From positions 83,501 to 147,500 of the forward strand of contig CALNXK010000104.1 of NCBI GenBank assembly GCA_942486035.1: a stretch of DNA of 64,000 bases, written 5' to 3'. A program made the position numbers and the translations under genes. The first letter of the stretch is position 1. Each line of letters starts with the position of its first letter. The DNA comes from Porites lobata (Eukaryota > Cnidaria > Anthozoa > Scleractinia > Poritidae). The notes beneath the pieces are model-generated. The model did not search any database. It was not told where the DNA came from and was given only the letters and a program-made list of their open reading frames with translations. Below, in pieces: positions 23,628 to 34,700 of the stretch.

Positions 23628-26600
23628 GAAGATTACAAACCTTTTGTGGGTAGTAGTATAAGCAAATAATAGCATGATTTGGACATGTATGTGATATTTG
23701 GCATAAATACCACTTGTGATATTTCAAAATTGTCTCAAATTTCACTCCCCTAACGGTTCGTATAACAATTTCGAAATATCACTCGTGGTATTTATGCCAA
23801 ATATCACTACAAATCATGCTATTACCTATACTAATACCCATGCATAAATACACGAAAATCAAGGGTCTCGAATCGGGGAGAATTACATCATTGCCAAACA
23901 GTCATTTCAGTCATCGCCGAAAATAAACCGCATGCTGGCATCACGAGACTCGTTTGCACACAACAAAAGCCGTCACGATTCATATCCCCAGTTTCCACGG
24001 TCTCCGCTAGGAACGCCTGGGACCATTGCCGACCAATTGAGGAAGACCGACGAAAAAACAAAAAACGCGTGCATTTTTAGAGTCTCGCTCTGTCAAACAA
24101 GCTCGACTAATAACCAAAACGAAACATAATTTGCCACGCGAGTAACATGATATCTGACACGTAAACAGATAATGATCTTGAATCTTGAGCTGTGTCTTGT
24201 CTCTCGCCAATAGTGTAATGTTACAATTTTAATCAAGAAAGAAAATTGCCTTTTTCTTTTTATACAATCGTCCGAAATCAGCTCTTGGATTTTCCTCTGC
24301 TAAACGCTCTCACAGAAGACTTTTTGAAGCGGACTGTTATCTACTTTGAGCTCTATCATTTCAAGCAAGATTGCAAAGTTCGCGTGTGAATATTTTAACA
24401 CTCTATGATCATGAAACCGTTGGCCCAATAAATTCAGCTTTGATTGTCATGGTGCTGGCATAGAAGTCATATTACCAATAATCGAAGCACTGTGAACAGC
24501 AATTGAAAGCATGACTTGACTGGTCAATTAAAAAACATGACATGCCACTGGTCCAGCTACAATAAAGAAGAAAAAATGTTTGTTATACTTACTAATCGAA
24601 TCGATCAAAAACAAACATCAGTAGCTGAAAACAAACTTTTCTCTTTAGAGAAATACGTACTTCGAAATAATTCACCCAATTTGCCAGTAGCCAGGAATGT
24701 TCTCAGTCCTAGTTCAGTATGAACAGGAGGAAATTACGCGTCACGATTGTTACCCTAAAAAAACGAAAAACACATTTTAGTCATCTGAGTTATTGAACCG
24801 TGGGCACAAAGACAACGACAAGGACAACGACTTAAAGATGCTGTCGAATACCGAATAGCTAAAGATTTTTATCATTGTTGTAGATGGTCGAATCATCATT
24901 ATTCACGAGGTTATCTCGTGCGATTCTACTTTAATAAAATACGTTTCAATAACTATATAATACTTAGTAAGCAGAAAAGATGTATCATCTTGTTCACTTA
25001 TTCATTTTTTTTTTTTTTTTTTTTTTTGCCGGAACGAAAAAGGTCTTTTGAACTTTGTAAGCGAGAGAATAAAGCTTGTTTACAGGATTAACAATACTCG
25101 GTACAACTTCCAAAAAAATCAAGCTTCCTTTCAAACATCTAAAACCACAATTTATAGGCCGCATACTTTCGAATTAAAGTCTATATCTAACTATCAATTA
25201 TTGTTTCAAAGGAAGAGCTTTGAAAATATGTGATCTTTTATACTTTACCTTGAAGCAGGTGAAACAGAACTCATAAATACGTGCGTTGTACCGTTCGCGA
25301 TAGCCGTATGCGGTCAGAAATGTCTTGAAGCAGCATCCACACTAAAATATGAACCCTTAAACAGCTGCATCACTGTACATAGCGTTTGAATCATGAAGAT
25401 ATTTAATGTAATGCTTCTAAACACCTGTAGCCGTAATAAAAGACGAAAACATTGTGAAGAATCAAGATGGCGGTCTCAAAGTGCCTTTGTTTGACCTTTA
25501 GCAATGCTATGTTTAATAGATGCCAAGATCTGATTGGTTCCTACGCATTAACTCATAGTACCTTCAACCTTATTGGCTCTTGCAACGAACATCGGAAGAT
25601 ACAAAGCCGCAAAGATACATACGCTCACACCACTGACATATGAGCTATTTTTTCAAAATAGCTCAAAAACGGATCGAAATCCACCAATCTAAATCACAAA
25701 CCATGAACGTTTTTTCTATGCAGTGAGGTCCGCTAAGCTGTGAAGGCGAGAAAGCGCCGATTTGGCGTTGCAGAAAAACCCAAAATCCAAAGGCGTTTCA
25801 TTTTTTACATGATATCCGAAACAGCTGTAAGCCAAGGAAACTTTGCAATATCGAATACCGTAAATGACATATTAAACACCCTGGGCATCTACTTAATTTT
25901 TGGAGTCCACAAAGGGGGGTTAAATAGATAGGAGGCGTTTAAAAGAGAAGGAGGGGCGTTTATTCTCAAAACTGTAACAAGCTCAACAAAACTAATATGC
26001 TTTCGGCAAAAATATCAAGGGGGTTAAAAAAATAAAGGAATATCCACTCCATCAATTCAGATACCTCTAGGTCGTCTACGGATCCATATCGCTCTTTTCA
26101 TGATCCCAGCATCGTTGTCAGAATCCTCTCTCAAGCCCGGTTTTCACTAGCGCATAAAAGTTAGCATATAGGCACAAGCACATGTGTAAGCAAGTGAGAA
26201 CACTTGTGGTGATGCTTATGCTTATGTGTTAGCTTTGACTAGTGAGAACGGGGTCGACATATGCACAAGCATAAGCAGAAGACATCGTCTTCGTCCGCCA
26301 TCTTCTTTATCATCGGGTTGAGGAGAGCTGGTATCGAGAATTGAGTCGAATAACCATTCTGCGCGTGCGTATGTCCTTATGCTTGTGCTTATGCTTATGC
26401 TTATTCTTATGCGCTAGTGGAAACCAGGCTGTTGTCATGTCTATCCTAAATTTGAACTTGATATTGAGCAAGATGAAATACGCAAAGTCTTGTTAATCAT
26501 GCAAGGAACATGATTTGCGTTTTTTTTTTCTGCTGATTTTGTTGTTGTTTTTTGTTTTTGGTACTATCTCGTAAAGAAAGAGACACAGCCACGCGAAAGC

Positions 26601-27000
26601 TTAACTGAGGTAGAAGAGAAAACGATGGGGAATGGGGAAACGAGGTTTCTCGTTTGACATCTCGCGCGTCTTTAAAACCAAAAACGCGTGAACACTGCAA
26701 AAGAAATCAACATCCGACATAGGCTTGGAGAAATTTTATGTGGATATTGCGGCTTGTATATTTAAGCTTGTTAAAGTCCACTTACTTCCCAATGTTTATG
26801 GTAAAGCTCTTCAGCTGTCAAGACTTCCCCGCATGCATTGCTCGCCCGGCATGTAAGGTACTCCAAGACAGTCTTGCTTAGATTCTAAATTTCTCGCTAG
26901 GGATTCCAGATTCCAGGTGCTAGATTCCGGAGTCTTTGTCAGTGAAACTTGGGTTCCAGATTCCAATTTGGATACCATGATTAAATTAAGATACCAGTAA

Positions 27001-27049
<49 letters not shown>

Positions 27050-29755
27050 TTATTTATAAAATACAGTTAGTTAGAGTTCATCAGAAGTTTAATGATTTCA
27101 GTAGTCGGTTTCCTTTCAATGTCAGCTACAATCTCGCTGATTTTGCGTAAGAATACCTTCCCGTCAGCGAATAGTATTCCTGACATTGAAACAAGAAATG
27201 ATTTTCATCTTCGCTTTGTTCGGACTTACACAGTGGACATAATCTATTCCCTAAGCATATGTTCGATCTGATATCTTCCAAGTGCAATCATAAGTTTGTG
27301 GTTCGGCTTATTTTATACTTCACTAATCTTCTCCTTTCACTAAAATTTCTTAACTGATATAAATAATCGGATGTAGAGTATTCATATTTAAAAACTTTAT
27401 AAAATTATAATTTCTTTGAGTGTTCAAGGCTGAGTAGCCAGAAAGGTATACATTTCTCGTTCATATTCAATCGGATGTTGAGTATTCATCTTTAAAAACT
27501 TTATAAAATTATAATTTCTTTGAGTGTTCAGGGCTGTGTAGCCAGAAAGATATATATTTCTCATTCATATTGATTGTGTATCGCCTAATTTTATCTATTC
27601 CTAAATAGTTAGGATCTAAACTGGATGGACTGTTTTGTTCTACCGTGTTAATGAAATTGGAGTAAAATCCAGACTTATTCAGTTAACAGAGTGAAGATTC
27701 TTCGACATAAGGAAACATTATATTGTTTAACTACAGAGTCATTATCTTTGTTGTTTAAATAAATCAAATATTTCATAATTTTCTCTTTAATTTGTATTAT
27801 TAGTGGTAATCTTCCAAGCTCAGCTCTGCAAGCTAAATTAGAGGCCTTAATGTTCACCTCAAAGTAGCGTTTACAAAACTGGAGATGAATTTTTTCAGAT
27901 GGGGGACCTGTTCCATGTTTTAAAACGTCTTGCTTAGTGTACATCCCCCATACCTCAATGTTGTAACTTAATACCGGAAAAATTATCGTGTAGAAAATCT
28001 GGGATGCGGTATTGGAATGAAGTCTATTAAGGAGGGTATGTTTCCGTATACTGAAGAAGGCAGGTAGAGCTTTCTCTTTTAAGCGTTCATGTGCAAGAGT
28101 AAAGTTTCCAGTTGGAATTAAACGTGTACCTAGGGTGTAATGTTGAACAATTGCAATGTGCTCGTTTGCCTATTTTAAAGTTGTTGTCAACAGATTTCCT
28201 TGGGCGTTTTTTGGAATATCATTATTTTTAAAAGTAGGTTGAGTTTGATCGTCCGGGTGACAGTGACTGACGTTTCGACAGCCTGTACGTTTTCATCTTC
28301 AGAATCAGAGTGAGTTGTCGAGTTGAGTAGTATTGATTCGATTTAGGGCCCTCCTTCCGATAAGCGCCCCCCTTCGAACGTGTTTTTGTTAATACGCGCC
28401 CCTATTCTGCTACGCGCCCCTATTCTAATCATTTATTTTAATATTAGAGTACGGGTACGTCGTATCAATCGAGTTTCATCTCCCTCTAATTGCTCACAAA
28501 CGAAGGGTAATGCCACATTACAAAAACAGTGGTCTTCGTCTGATTTTCTCAGCTATTATGTCCATAGTTGCATACATGTGAGTGCACAAATTCTTCAAAC
28601 GAATGATCTCTTCTTCAAATTTTCTGGCGACTGCTCGGCTGGTAATTGATGCGAGTGACAATGACGCTATCGACGTCGAATAGATTAACTCGTGAACAGT
28701 TACCGTTACATTGAGCAATTAGGGAGCTTAAGCAACAACGATGGTGACGGCTACGAAATGTGAATTCGTGAATTCACGCTGCCTCGAGCTTTATCGCGCT
28801 TATTCCATCTCGTTTAATTCGTCAAATGTTGGCGAATTTTTTTGGAGTTGAATTCTAAAGGACTGTATGACTGTTCACGAAAAGAAAAAGAAAGTTGTTG
28901 TCTTGTGTTCCCGTCCTCGACAAAACGTGAAATTAGACACTTTCACGTCGTAGTCGTGCAACGACGGCTAAGAAATGTACAAAAAAGGTTGATGCACGTG
29001 TAGACTACGAGTAGTCCCCCATTTTTCCTCAGGGATAGTAGAGCGAGCGAAACGCGAGCGCGCGTGAAAATCACCCCACGCGAGAAAAGGCGACACGCGT
29101 GTCGCCTTTTCTCGCGTGGGGTGATTTTCACGCGCGCTCGCGTTTCGCTCGCTCTACTATCCCTGAGGAAAAATGGGGGACTACTCGTAGTCTAATGCAC
29201 GTGTGAAGCTGTTGTTTTGCTAATATAAACCTACTGCCCTTTTGCCGTTCTCGTTGTCCTCGCTGTCATCGTTGCTTAAGTTCCCTATTATTTTATTTCC
29301 ACGCGAGAAGGATCCTTTGGACGGGATCAACAAATTGGACGTCGAAGATACCGCACCAGAAAACTTTTATTTACGTTATTGATGTAAGTGACACTGTCAA
29401 AGCTATCGGCGTAAAAATGGATTCAAATTCCCTCACGTTAACTGAACATTCACCGTATATATTGACTATATTTTTTACTGTTACAGTTTCTGTTATTGTT
29501 CCTTTTCGTCATAAATATTAAAGTATTGTTTTAAACATTCGTTTCTCCAAAAAGAAATAATCGCTCTGCCTATTACAATCAAAATATAAAACAAACAACA
29601 CTAATAATAAACTAAAAAATTCAGCTACATTACTAACAATGAATCACGTATTTTCATACAGGAGGAAATAAACTTCATATTTAACTTATTTACAGTTGTA
29701 ATAGTAGGAGTAGTAGTAGTATGTAGCAGTAGTAGTAGTAGTAGTAGTAGTAGTA

Positions 29756-29799
<44 letters not shown>

Positions 29800-32013
29800 A
29801 GTAGTAGTAAGGCAGTTACGTTGTTGTTGTTGTTGGTCAAGTAGTATGTTTTGTTGTTATTGTTTCAATATACGAAAAGCAATTCAAAGGATTTGCTATT
29901 TTTTTACGCAGCATTGTCTCTCAAGTGTCAATCCTGTGGCCCTGGTGACGCTCCTTGTGATGGTCCTAATGTAAGAAGCATCAACTGTGAGGCCTTTGCA
30001 GATCGCTGTATGACTGTTACCATGATAAAGAATCTTACGATTGGGGGGCCACAAACCGTTATAATTAAAAATTGTTCACATTCTACAATGTTTTGTCAAG
30101 AGGATGGCGCCGCCTATCGTAAGTGTCATACACAAGGCAACTTTACGCGGAGGGCCTGTGGTGTATACCACCCCGAAAGAGGGTCCCACCCTAAAAATAA
30201 ACGGGCGATCCTCGGGAAATATTAAACGTAGTTAACCATATTAAAACTTAGCCTGTGCTGCAGACGAAACCAAACTCTGATTAAGCCCGTCTGCGAAACA
30301 GCGCTGGAATCCTTGTTCTTCCCCTCCGTCCTGTGTACCAGGATTTGAGTAAGTGCCAGGATTGGTCATTGTCAATTTGCCAATCAAGATTAAAGGAAAT
30401 TCGAAACGCACTCCCGGTAATCAGTTGAGTCCGTTGGAGCCGCAGAACAAGGATATCGGCGCCACTTCGCAGACGTTTCTAACCGAGGTTAACTTACGTC
30501 CTCAACACAGGCTAATTCAAACTGGGCTTTTTGGGGGTATTCCTAAGACCGGGGGTACTTCGGAGGCCCCCCTCTATAACTTAAATACCGCTAACCGGAT
30601 ACGTCCAGCAAAACTTACACAACATAATGTACTTGCCATCTCCAGCATCAAGATATAATTTGATTGACAAAAAGACGAAGTATGAAAAAAAAATCGGCAA
30701 AAACGGCCCTATTTAAGGATGGAGACCCTCAAAAACCACACCCTATCTAGCGGCACATATCTATCTAGCCCATATATGGGAATACCCTTCCCCCCCCGGA
30801 GCTAGATGCAACAACACTGGCGACCCTAACGAACGGATAAGAACGTATAAAATCCCATTTGTTATATGGCATCATTGAGCTTTTTTTTCAAAAGCTCAAA
30901 AAGGGTAAGGATAAAGGTTAAGGTTTATAAAACTATAACAACAGAGCTCGATTCTGTGAGTATATAGAAAGCGGAACAGCTGTCTATAGCCATGGAAGGA
31001 AAATTGAAAAAAAAGAACCTGTGGTATGTGAAAGGTTGAGGGTTTCTCCGGCAGGTGCTGTTCAAGGCCCTATACAAAATTCTTTTGGTAACCACCTTCC
31101 CCTCATCGATCCCTCGGTTTATACTACAAGTATACATTATAAAGGGCCCTTTTAGGCTCTAATACCCCAAACAAGGTAGCTTCAGGGCTCAAAATTCAAA
31201 AGAGACAAGACGAAAAGCTCTCCTGTTAATTGAATAGGGAACTACCACCTCCTCCACTTAATATAAATGAGCCGCTAGGAAGGTATGGATTTATCTTATT
31301 TTCACTAATGTTACTCAGGCTCGAGAAACTAGAGAAAATAAGGAGCGCAAACTCTTACTAGCCTGTTGAGAGTCGTTTCAGAGCGAGCAAGGAAAATTTC
31401 TCTAAAACCTTTCTTGCGAAGCCTGGAATCATGTTGTTCCGCTCCTACTCCGCGCAAAAGCTGGGGCTGATTTCTTGACGTCATCGTACTTATACCGGAT
31501 ATTGTGCGAGCTAGAATAGCAGGAAAACTCCCATAAACTGAGAAGGTATTGCAATGTCTCTAGCCAGTTGCTGGGAATTAATTTTTCCTCCGAAGTGTCT
31601 CGGCTTTACCGCGATGCCCGTGTGGAAAGATTCAAAGTACTGTATTTTTGAGAATTAGGTACAATGCAGTGCAGTTCAAAATGCCTAAATATTCATCTTT
31701 ATCTCTTCCTCTTTCGTTTATTCTTGCAGCTTGCAAGCCAGAACGACTTCCAAATGGAACAACGTGTAGAATTAACTGTTGCGAGGGAGATATGTGCAAC
31801 CAAGGATCGTCTGAGGTAGTTGCGCCAACGGCAACGGTTACTAAGCCAGCGGCATCCAGCGACGTGTCAACAAATGTTTCGTTGTCAAGCAACACGACAA
31901 CCCCCACCCCTGAGGTCAATGAACCTCCATCCGCTGGCGTCCCAGAATTCAGTGCTGTTTTTAGTTCCATTTTTCTAGGATTTATGGCGGCGTTTTTGGC
32001 CACATTAGGCTAA
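20160..32013 (+). CDS. Ly6/uPAR-domain protein, secreted or GPI-anchored (Ly6-A)
   Basis: Three exons join in phase: 20160-20208 (ATG, donor GTAAGT), 29912-30118 and 31730-32013 (stop TAA). They give 540 nt, or 179 residues. Exon 1 encodes a signal peptide, MLAFLVCGLTLLFTPN. Exon 2 begins ALSLKCQSCGPG, the typical start of a three-finger domain. Exon 3 closes it with RINCCEGDMCN, the CCxxDxCN-type family signature. Twelve cysteines are present; the canonical fold has 8-10. A Ser/Thr/Pro-rich stalk follows, then a hydrophobic tail (FSSIFLGFMAAFLATLG) with small residues before it, as expected for GPI attachment. Both introns are phase 1, and the first is 9.7 kb and repeat-filled. AATAAA occurs at 32565. 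Such proteins act at the outer cell surface as ligands or receptor modulators; the partner here is unknown. It faces Ly6-B tail to tail. Confidence 0.87.
20209..21960. other. 5' part of Ly6-A intron 1, no gene supported
   Basis: AT-rich intronic sequence. At about 21590-21860 there are two degenerate direct copies of a segment containing GATCTTACAA and ATAAAAACACAT. The 152-residue frame at 21562-22020 spans these copies and the repeat that follows, and shows no protein signature. No exons were recognised. Confidence 0.5.
21964..22230. repeat. Interspersed repeat, copy A (uninterrupted)
   Basis: The copy runs from TTCGAATACCGTAAATGGCC through AGGAGGCGTTTATT and a T/G-rich run to CTCGTTTGACATCTCGCG and AACACTGCAAA. 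The same landmarks occur in the same order at 25850-26700, so this is one repeat family. The family is not identified. Confidence 0.6.
22975..23455. repeat. ~480-bp direct duplication, copy 1
   Basis: Shared landmarks with 24105-24580, in order, include AACATGATATCTGACACGTA, CCTCTGCTAAACGC, GCAAGATTGCGAAGTTCGCG, AAATTCAGCCTTGATTGTCA and GACATGCCACTGGTCC-like ends. Many substitutions separate the copies, so the duplication is old. On the minus strand, copy 1 keeps a 74-residue frame (23308-23084) containing MTELEVDNSESASKCLLRG, which copy 2 breaks with a 4-bp deletion. Confidence 0.75.
23648..23840. repeat. Long hairpin (fold-back MITE) between the duplicated blocks
   Basis: The arms are imperfect inverses of about 85 bp: the left contains AATAGCATGATTTGGACAT and GATATTTGGCATAAATACCA, the right contains TGGTATTTATGCCAAATATC and AAATCATGCTATTACC. 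The loop is short. No coding potential. It lies in the spacer between the two copies of the 480-bp direct duplication. Confidence 0.7.
24105..24580. repeat. ~480-bp direct duplication, copy 2
   Basis: This is the partner of 22975-23455 at an offset of about 1.1 kb, in the same orientation, with small deletions relative to copy 1. One of these, of 4 bp at the site equivalent to copy 1's Asn-Ser-Glu codons, destroys the only open frame the pair might have shared. Confidence 0.75.
25850..26700. repeat. Interspersed repeat, copy B, interrupted by ~600 bp
   Basis: The left part (25850-25965) and right part (about 26540-26700) match copy A at 21964-22230 in order. Between them lies about 600 bp absent from copy A, including the TIR element at 26134-26430. 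Copy B is therefore older than, or was expanded by, that insertion. Confidence 0.55.
26134..26430. repeat. TIR element with AGCC(C/T)GGTTTTCACTAGCGC ends
   Basis: The left end AGCCCGGTTTTCACTAGCGC and right end GCGCTAGTGGAAACCAGGCT are near-perfect inverses, extended by CATAA/TTATG. The interior contains repeated GCTTATGCTTATG units in both orientations. The termini resemble those of the elements in COPG intron 7 (52682-53094). Confidence 0.75.
26998..27049. repeat. (AGT)n microsatellite, probable LINE 3' tail
   Basis: About 16 trinucleotide units abut the 3' end of the minus-strand LINE remnant at 27050-28220. On that strand the run reads (TAC)n, a microsatellite tail as seen in several non-LTR retrotransposon groups. 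Confidence 0.8.
27050..28220 (-). pseudogene. LINE reverse-transcriptase C-terminal remnant
   Basis: Minus-strand translation gives stretches typical of the C-terminal half of a non-LTR retrotransposon ORF2. LGTRLIPTGNFTLAHERLKE and FYTIIFPVLSYNIEVWGMYT lie near 28150-27900. They are followed by KIHLQFCKRYFEVN and, near 27240, the zinc-binding-like CPLCKSEQSEDENHFLFQC. The minus-strand frame 27944-27675 is part of this ORF. A ~104-bp tandem duplication at about 27367-27570 and several stops and frameshifts make it inactive. The 5' portion (endonuclease and RT core) is absent, as expected from 5' truncation. The (TAC)n tail follows directly. Confidence 0.85.
28720..29287. repeat. TIR element (MITE) hosting a nested palindromic insertion
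   Basis: The left end TAGGGAGCTTAAGCAAC and right end GTTGCTTAAGTTCCCTA are inverted. GTGACGGCTAC-like sequence at the left is mirrored at the right. The right half, with landmarks CGTAGTCGTGCA and AAGAAATGTACAAAAAA, recurs at 36200-36345. The copy here is interrupted by the palindrome at 29001-29194. Confidence 0.75.
29001..29194. mobile_element. Perfect 194-bp palindrome with 9-bp target duplication
   Basis: The sequence from TAGACTACGAGTAGTCCCCC is its own reverse complement across 97-bp arms with no spacer; the centre is at 29097/29098 in GGCGACACG|CGTGTCGCC. It is flanked by ATGCACGTG at 28992-29000 and again at 29195-29203. The related element at 36200-36345 carries the same local sequence with neither the palindrome nor the second ATGCACGT, so it serves as an empty site. 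This is a recent non-autonomous insertion. A 9-bp duplication is typical of Mutator-like elements. Confidence 0.9.
29697..29811. repeat. (GTA)n/(GTC)n compound microsatellite
   Basis: A run of GTA units changes to GTC units and back. It yields a meaningless Arg/Leu-rich minus-strand frame. It lies about 100 bp upstream of the Ly6-A exon 2 acceptor. Confidence 0.9.
30286..30477. repeat. TIR element (MITE) in Ly6-A intron 2
   Basis: The left end CGTCTGCGAAACAGCGCTGG and right end GGCGCCACTTCGCAGACG are inverted near-matches, continued by TCCTTGTTCT against AGAACAAGGA. Non-coding. It is placed between exons 2 and 3 of Ly6-A, away from the splice sites. Confidence 0.7.
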
Positions 32014-34134
32014 ATTAATCTGTGAAACTGTTAAGCTTGTTGGCCAGTTGATAAGAAATATTACATTCCTTTAGAATACGAGGCCACAAAACGTGGACTA
32101 TACTATAGTAAAATGACGAATTAGTTGTAATGTTGTACGTCAAGGCAACGTAAATAGATTAAATGTATTAGAAAGCTACGGCAAAGAAAAAGGTGCAGAT
32201 TTAAGGTAGCCGAACTGTAGTCTCCGAAAATGCTTTATCCCCTTTCATACAATGTGGTGAATATTACGCGCGCTGTGATTGGTCGTTGCCAATGATCTTT
32301 AGAGTACAGACACGTGGATGACGTTTCAAGAAACCCGGTTCAACACGGCACGCGGTTTTGAAAATGCCCAGTAGTTTTTAGTGGAAATTTATTAATATTT
32401 TCGTCGCCTTTGACATATGGCTTGATTACAGTGATAGCACAAGTGTTGAGTATGCGTACTTAGATGGCAATGTGAGAGCTAGTGTTCTGTTGCAAGTCAA
32501 TTCAATTTTATTTAAACTCATACAGAATATTAATACAATTCCGTGCCCTTAAATATAAATTGAAAATAAAAGATTGCGAAGAGGGAAAACACATTCTTCA
32601 ATTCTAGGTTCATTGCGCAGAGTTTGGGACACCTAAGTAGTTCGTAGTAGATGACCCAAAACAAGAATACGAGTTGAAGGAATATGGTGACAAAATAGTG
32701 GTTTTAGATAAAAAGTATTACTTCATGAATTAAATAGTACTTAAAGTAGTTAAACTTCAGGGATTGATAACACTATTATAACCATCAATCATAGAATTCT
32801 TGATATTTTGACGATAAAGAATTCCAACGGTTGGTACCAGTGTAAAGGAGAGACGAATGCCGTATTGAGTGGCATGAACCGATTTAAAAAAACAGATTAT
32901 CATTCTGTGATTGACAATCAAGAATTGAGGAAGATGATCAGAGATTTGTGAGACTAGGTTACCACCCATGGCATTCATAGCATAAATATACAATCAATGA
33001 GGGTTGCCGATCCTTCAGTAATACGTGTTGCTTCCATAGGCAATATAAGCAGACGACAGTCAAAACTTTTGCGAAATATGGCAGACTGAAATCCTGTTCA
33101 TATTGCACTTCATCCACTGAAGGCGTCAAAGTAAATGTTGACCAAGGGAGTTTTGTCACACAATCAAATTCTCGTGAAAGTTATTTCTAAAAAATTTCAA
33201 AAACTGTTTGTTACAGTTCAGTTCAGTTTTTTTTTTTAATGAGAGCCACTAATTGTAAGCTTTGTGCAAACGTATAAGCAAATCTAATGACTGGATTTTG
33301 CGTCAGCCTAATAAATTCAAAATTTTAGGCTTGCTTTCGTTGTTGCCATGGTAACGATTAAAATCTTGTGTTTAACTTATTTTGTCCGTTCCAATTTTGA
33401 GCTTTGGTAACTGAAAAGGTGCTCGAATAACAGTTCCATGAATGGAAACGATTCACAACGTATCGAACTGTGTAAGCCAACTTACCACAGATTAGTAATG
33501 CGCTAAGAATGACATTTGAGGTACGGTTTGTGCTCATATTAGACCGTTCTTGGGGGGGTGGGAGGTAACTCTGTTATTTTCCACCTAAGTTTCTTGACCC
33601 TCTCCGCCTGCAGTATGACGTCACAAAGTAACGGGCAAGAGCCTCGCGTCGCTGGTGCAAATTAGCAAGGGATACGACAGTTATTGGGGCGAGCGAGGTC
33701 GAGGAAAAGCTAACTAAGAAGCTAGCAAATATCGCTATATATCGCTAATTTGATCGAATATTAATGTGTTCGAGCTTTGGTGTTGCTATAATCTGCTTGT
33801 GTAAACCGTTTTGATATTTTGTGTCCGTAATTGTATAATTTTGTTAATTTTTTTGCGGGCGGTGATGCGGGATCGCCGTCTATTTCACGGGACTGGCAAG
33901 GTCATCAAAACTTGAATCTTTTTTTCTCTAAAACAGGCAAAGTCTAGTATCCAGAATAGGAGGTCCAATTCACAGATCACGCACGTTTGTATTTCATCTA
34001 GCTATAAAAGGGCCTAACTTCTTATCAATCCTTTCGAGTGTGGGCCTCTGTTCATCTCATAATTCTTCACCAAATTCAATAAAGCTAGTTCGATCGATTA
34101 TCTACATCGAGTCGGCACGTTGAACCCGAAATAA
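32014..34134. other. Region between the convergent Ly6 genes
   Basis: This holds the Ly6-A 3' flank (AATAAA at 32565-32570) and AT-rich sequence with no exon, RNA gene or protein similarity recognised. Minus-strand frames of 66-78 residues are composition artefacts. Confidence 0.5.
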
Positions 34135-34182
34135 TTAACAATTATTCCTCGAGCCTGAATGGGCTCTGAGTCAATAGCACAT

Positions 34183-34213
<31 letters not shown>

Positions 34214-34228
34214 GAGGCCATGAGGGCT

Positions 34229-34260
<32 letters not shown>

Positions 34261-34440
34261 GTTGGTCAAAAATATCGAGAATAAAAAACTTTTAGCTTGT
34301 TAAAGCTGGACTTTAATCCTTTTTTGCGGCCAAAAAGCCAGCGCCTTTCGCTACTAGTGAGTTATAACATATGGCCTAGTAGTAGCTCAACCAATCAGAA
34401 CGCAGCGTTGATAATAGACCACTAGTTGGATTTTACTAAT
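34135..34440. repeat. Adjacent fold-back and TIR elements between the Ly6 genes
   Basis: The first part (34135-34250) is a hairpin: AACAATTATTCCTCGAGCC pairs with GGCTAGAGGAATAATTGTT, and CTGAGTCAATAGC pairs with GCTATTGACTCAG. The second part (34252-34440) has TIRs TAGTAAAATCCAACTAGTTG and AACTAGTTGGATTTTACTA-like ends. They may form one composite repeat. Non-coding. Confidence 0.65.
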
Positions 34441-34656
34441 GCGAAATAGCTTTGAAATACGCCCTTAAGCGAATTTTCCTCAAATTTATATTTGAATTCA
34501 TGATAAATACAGCTCCACTAGCTTCAAACAGCGTCTACGGCAGAGAAAAATTGTTCTGACATGAGAAAATTAATTTGAATGATCATTTTACGTGATCATG
34601 TACATGTAACAGAGGAAATAAAAAAAGTGTTATTCTGCATTATCTGTGATCAAGGT

Positions 34657-34662
34657 TTTATT
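34657..34662 (-). promoter_or_regulatory. Polyadenylation signal AATAAA for Ly6-B
   Basis: AATAAA on the minus strand lies about 40 nt beyond the Ly6-B stop codon. The position is plausible but unusually close; without transcripts it remains a candidate. Confidence 0.4.
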
Positions 34663-34700
34663 TACAAGCATCAGTTTAGTTTTCATCGTTTTGATATGAG

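Noticed and set aside
29625..29840. 71-residue Arg/Leu-rich frame on -
   Set aside because: Translation of the GTA/GTC microsatellite.
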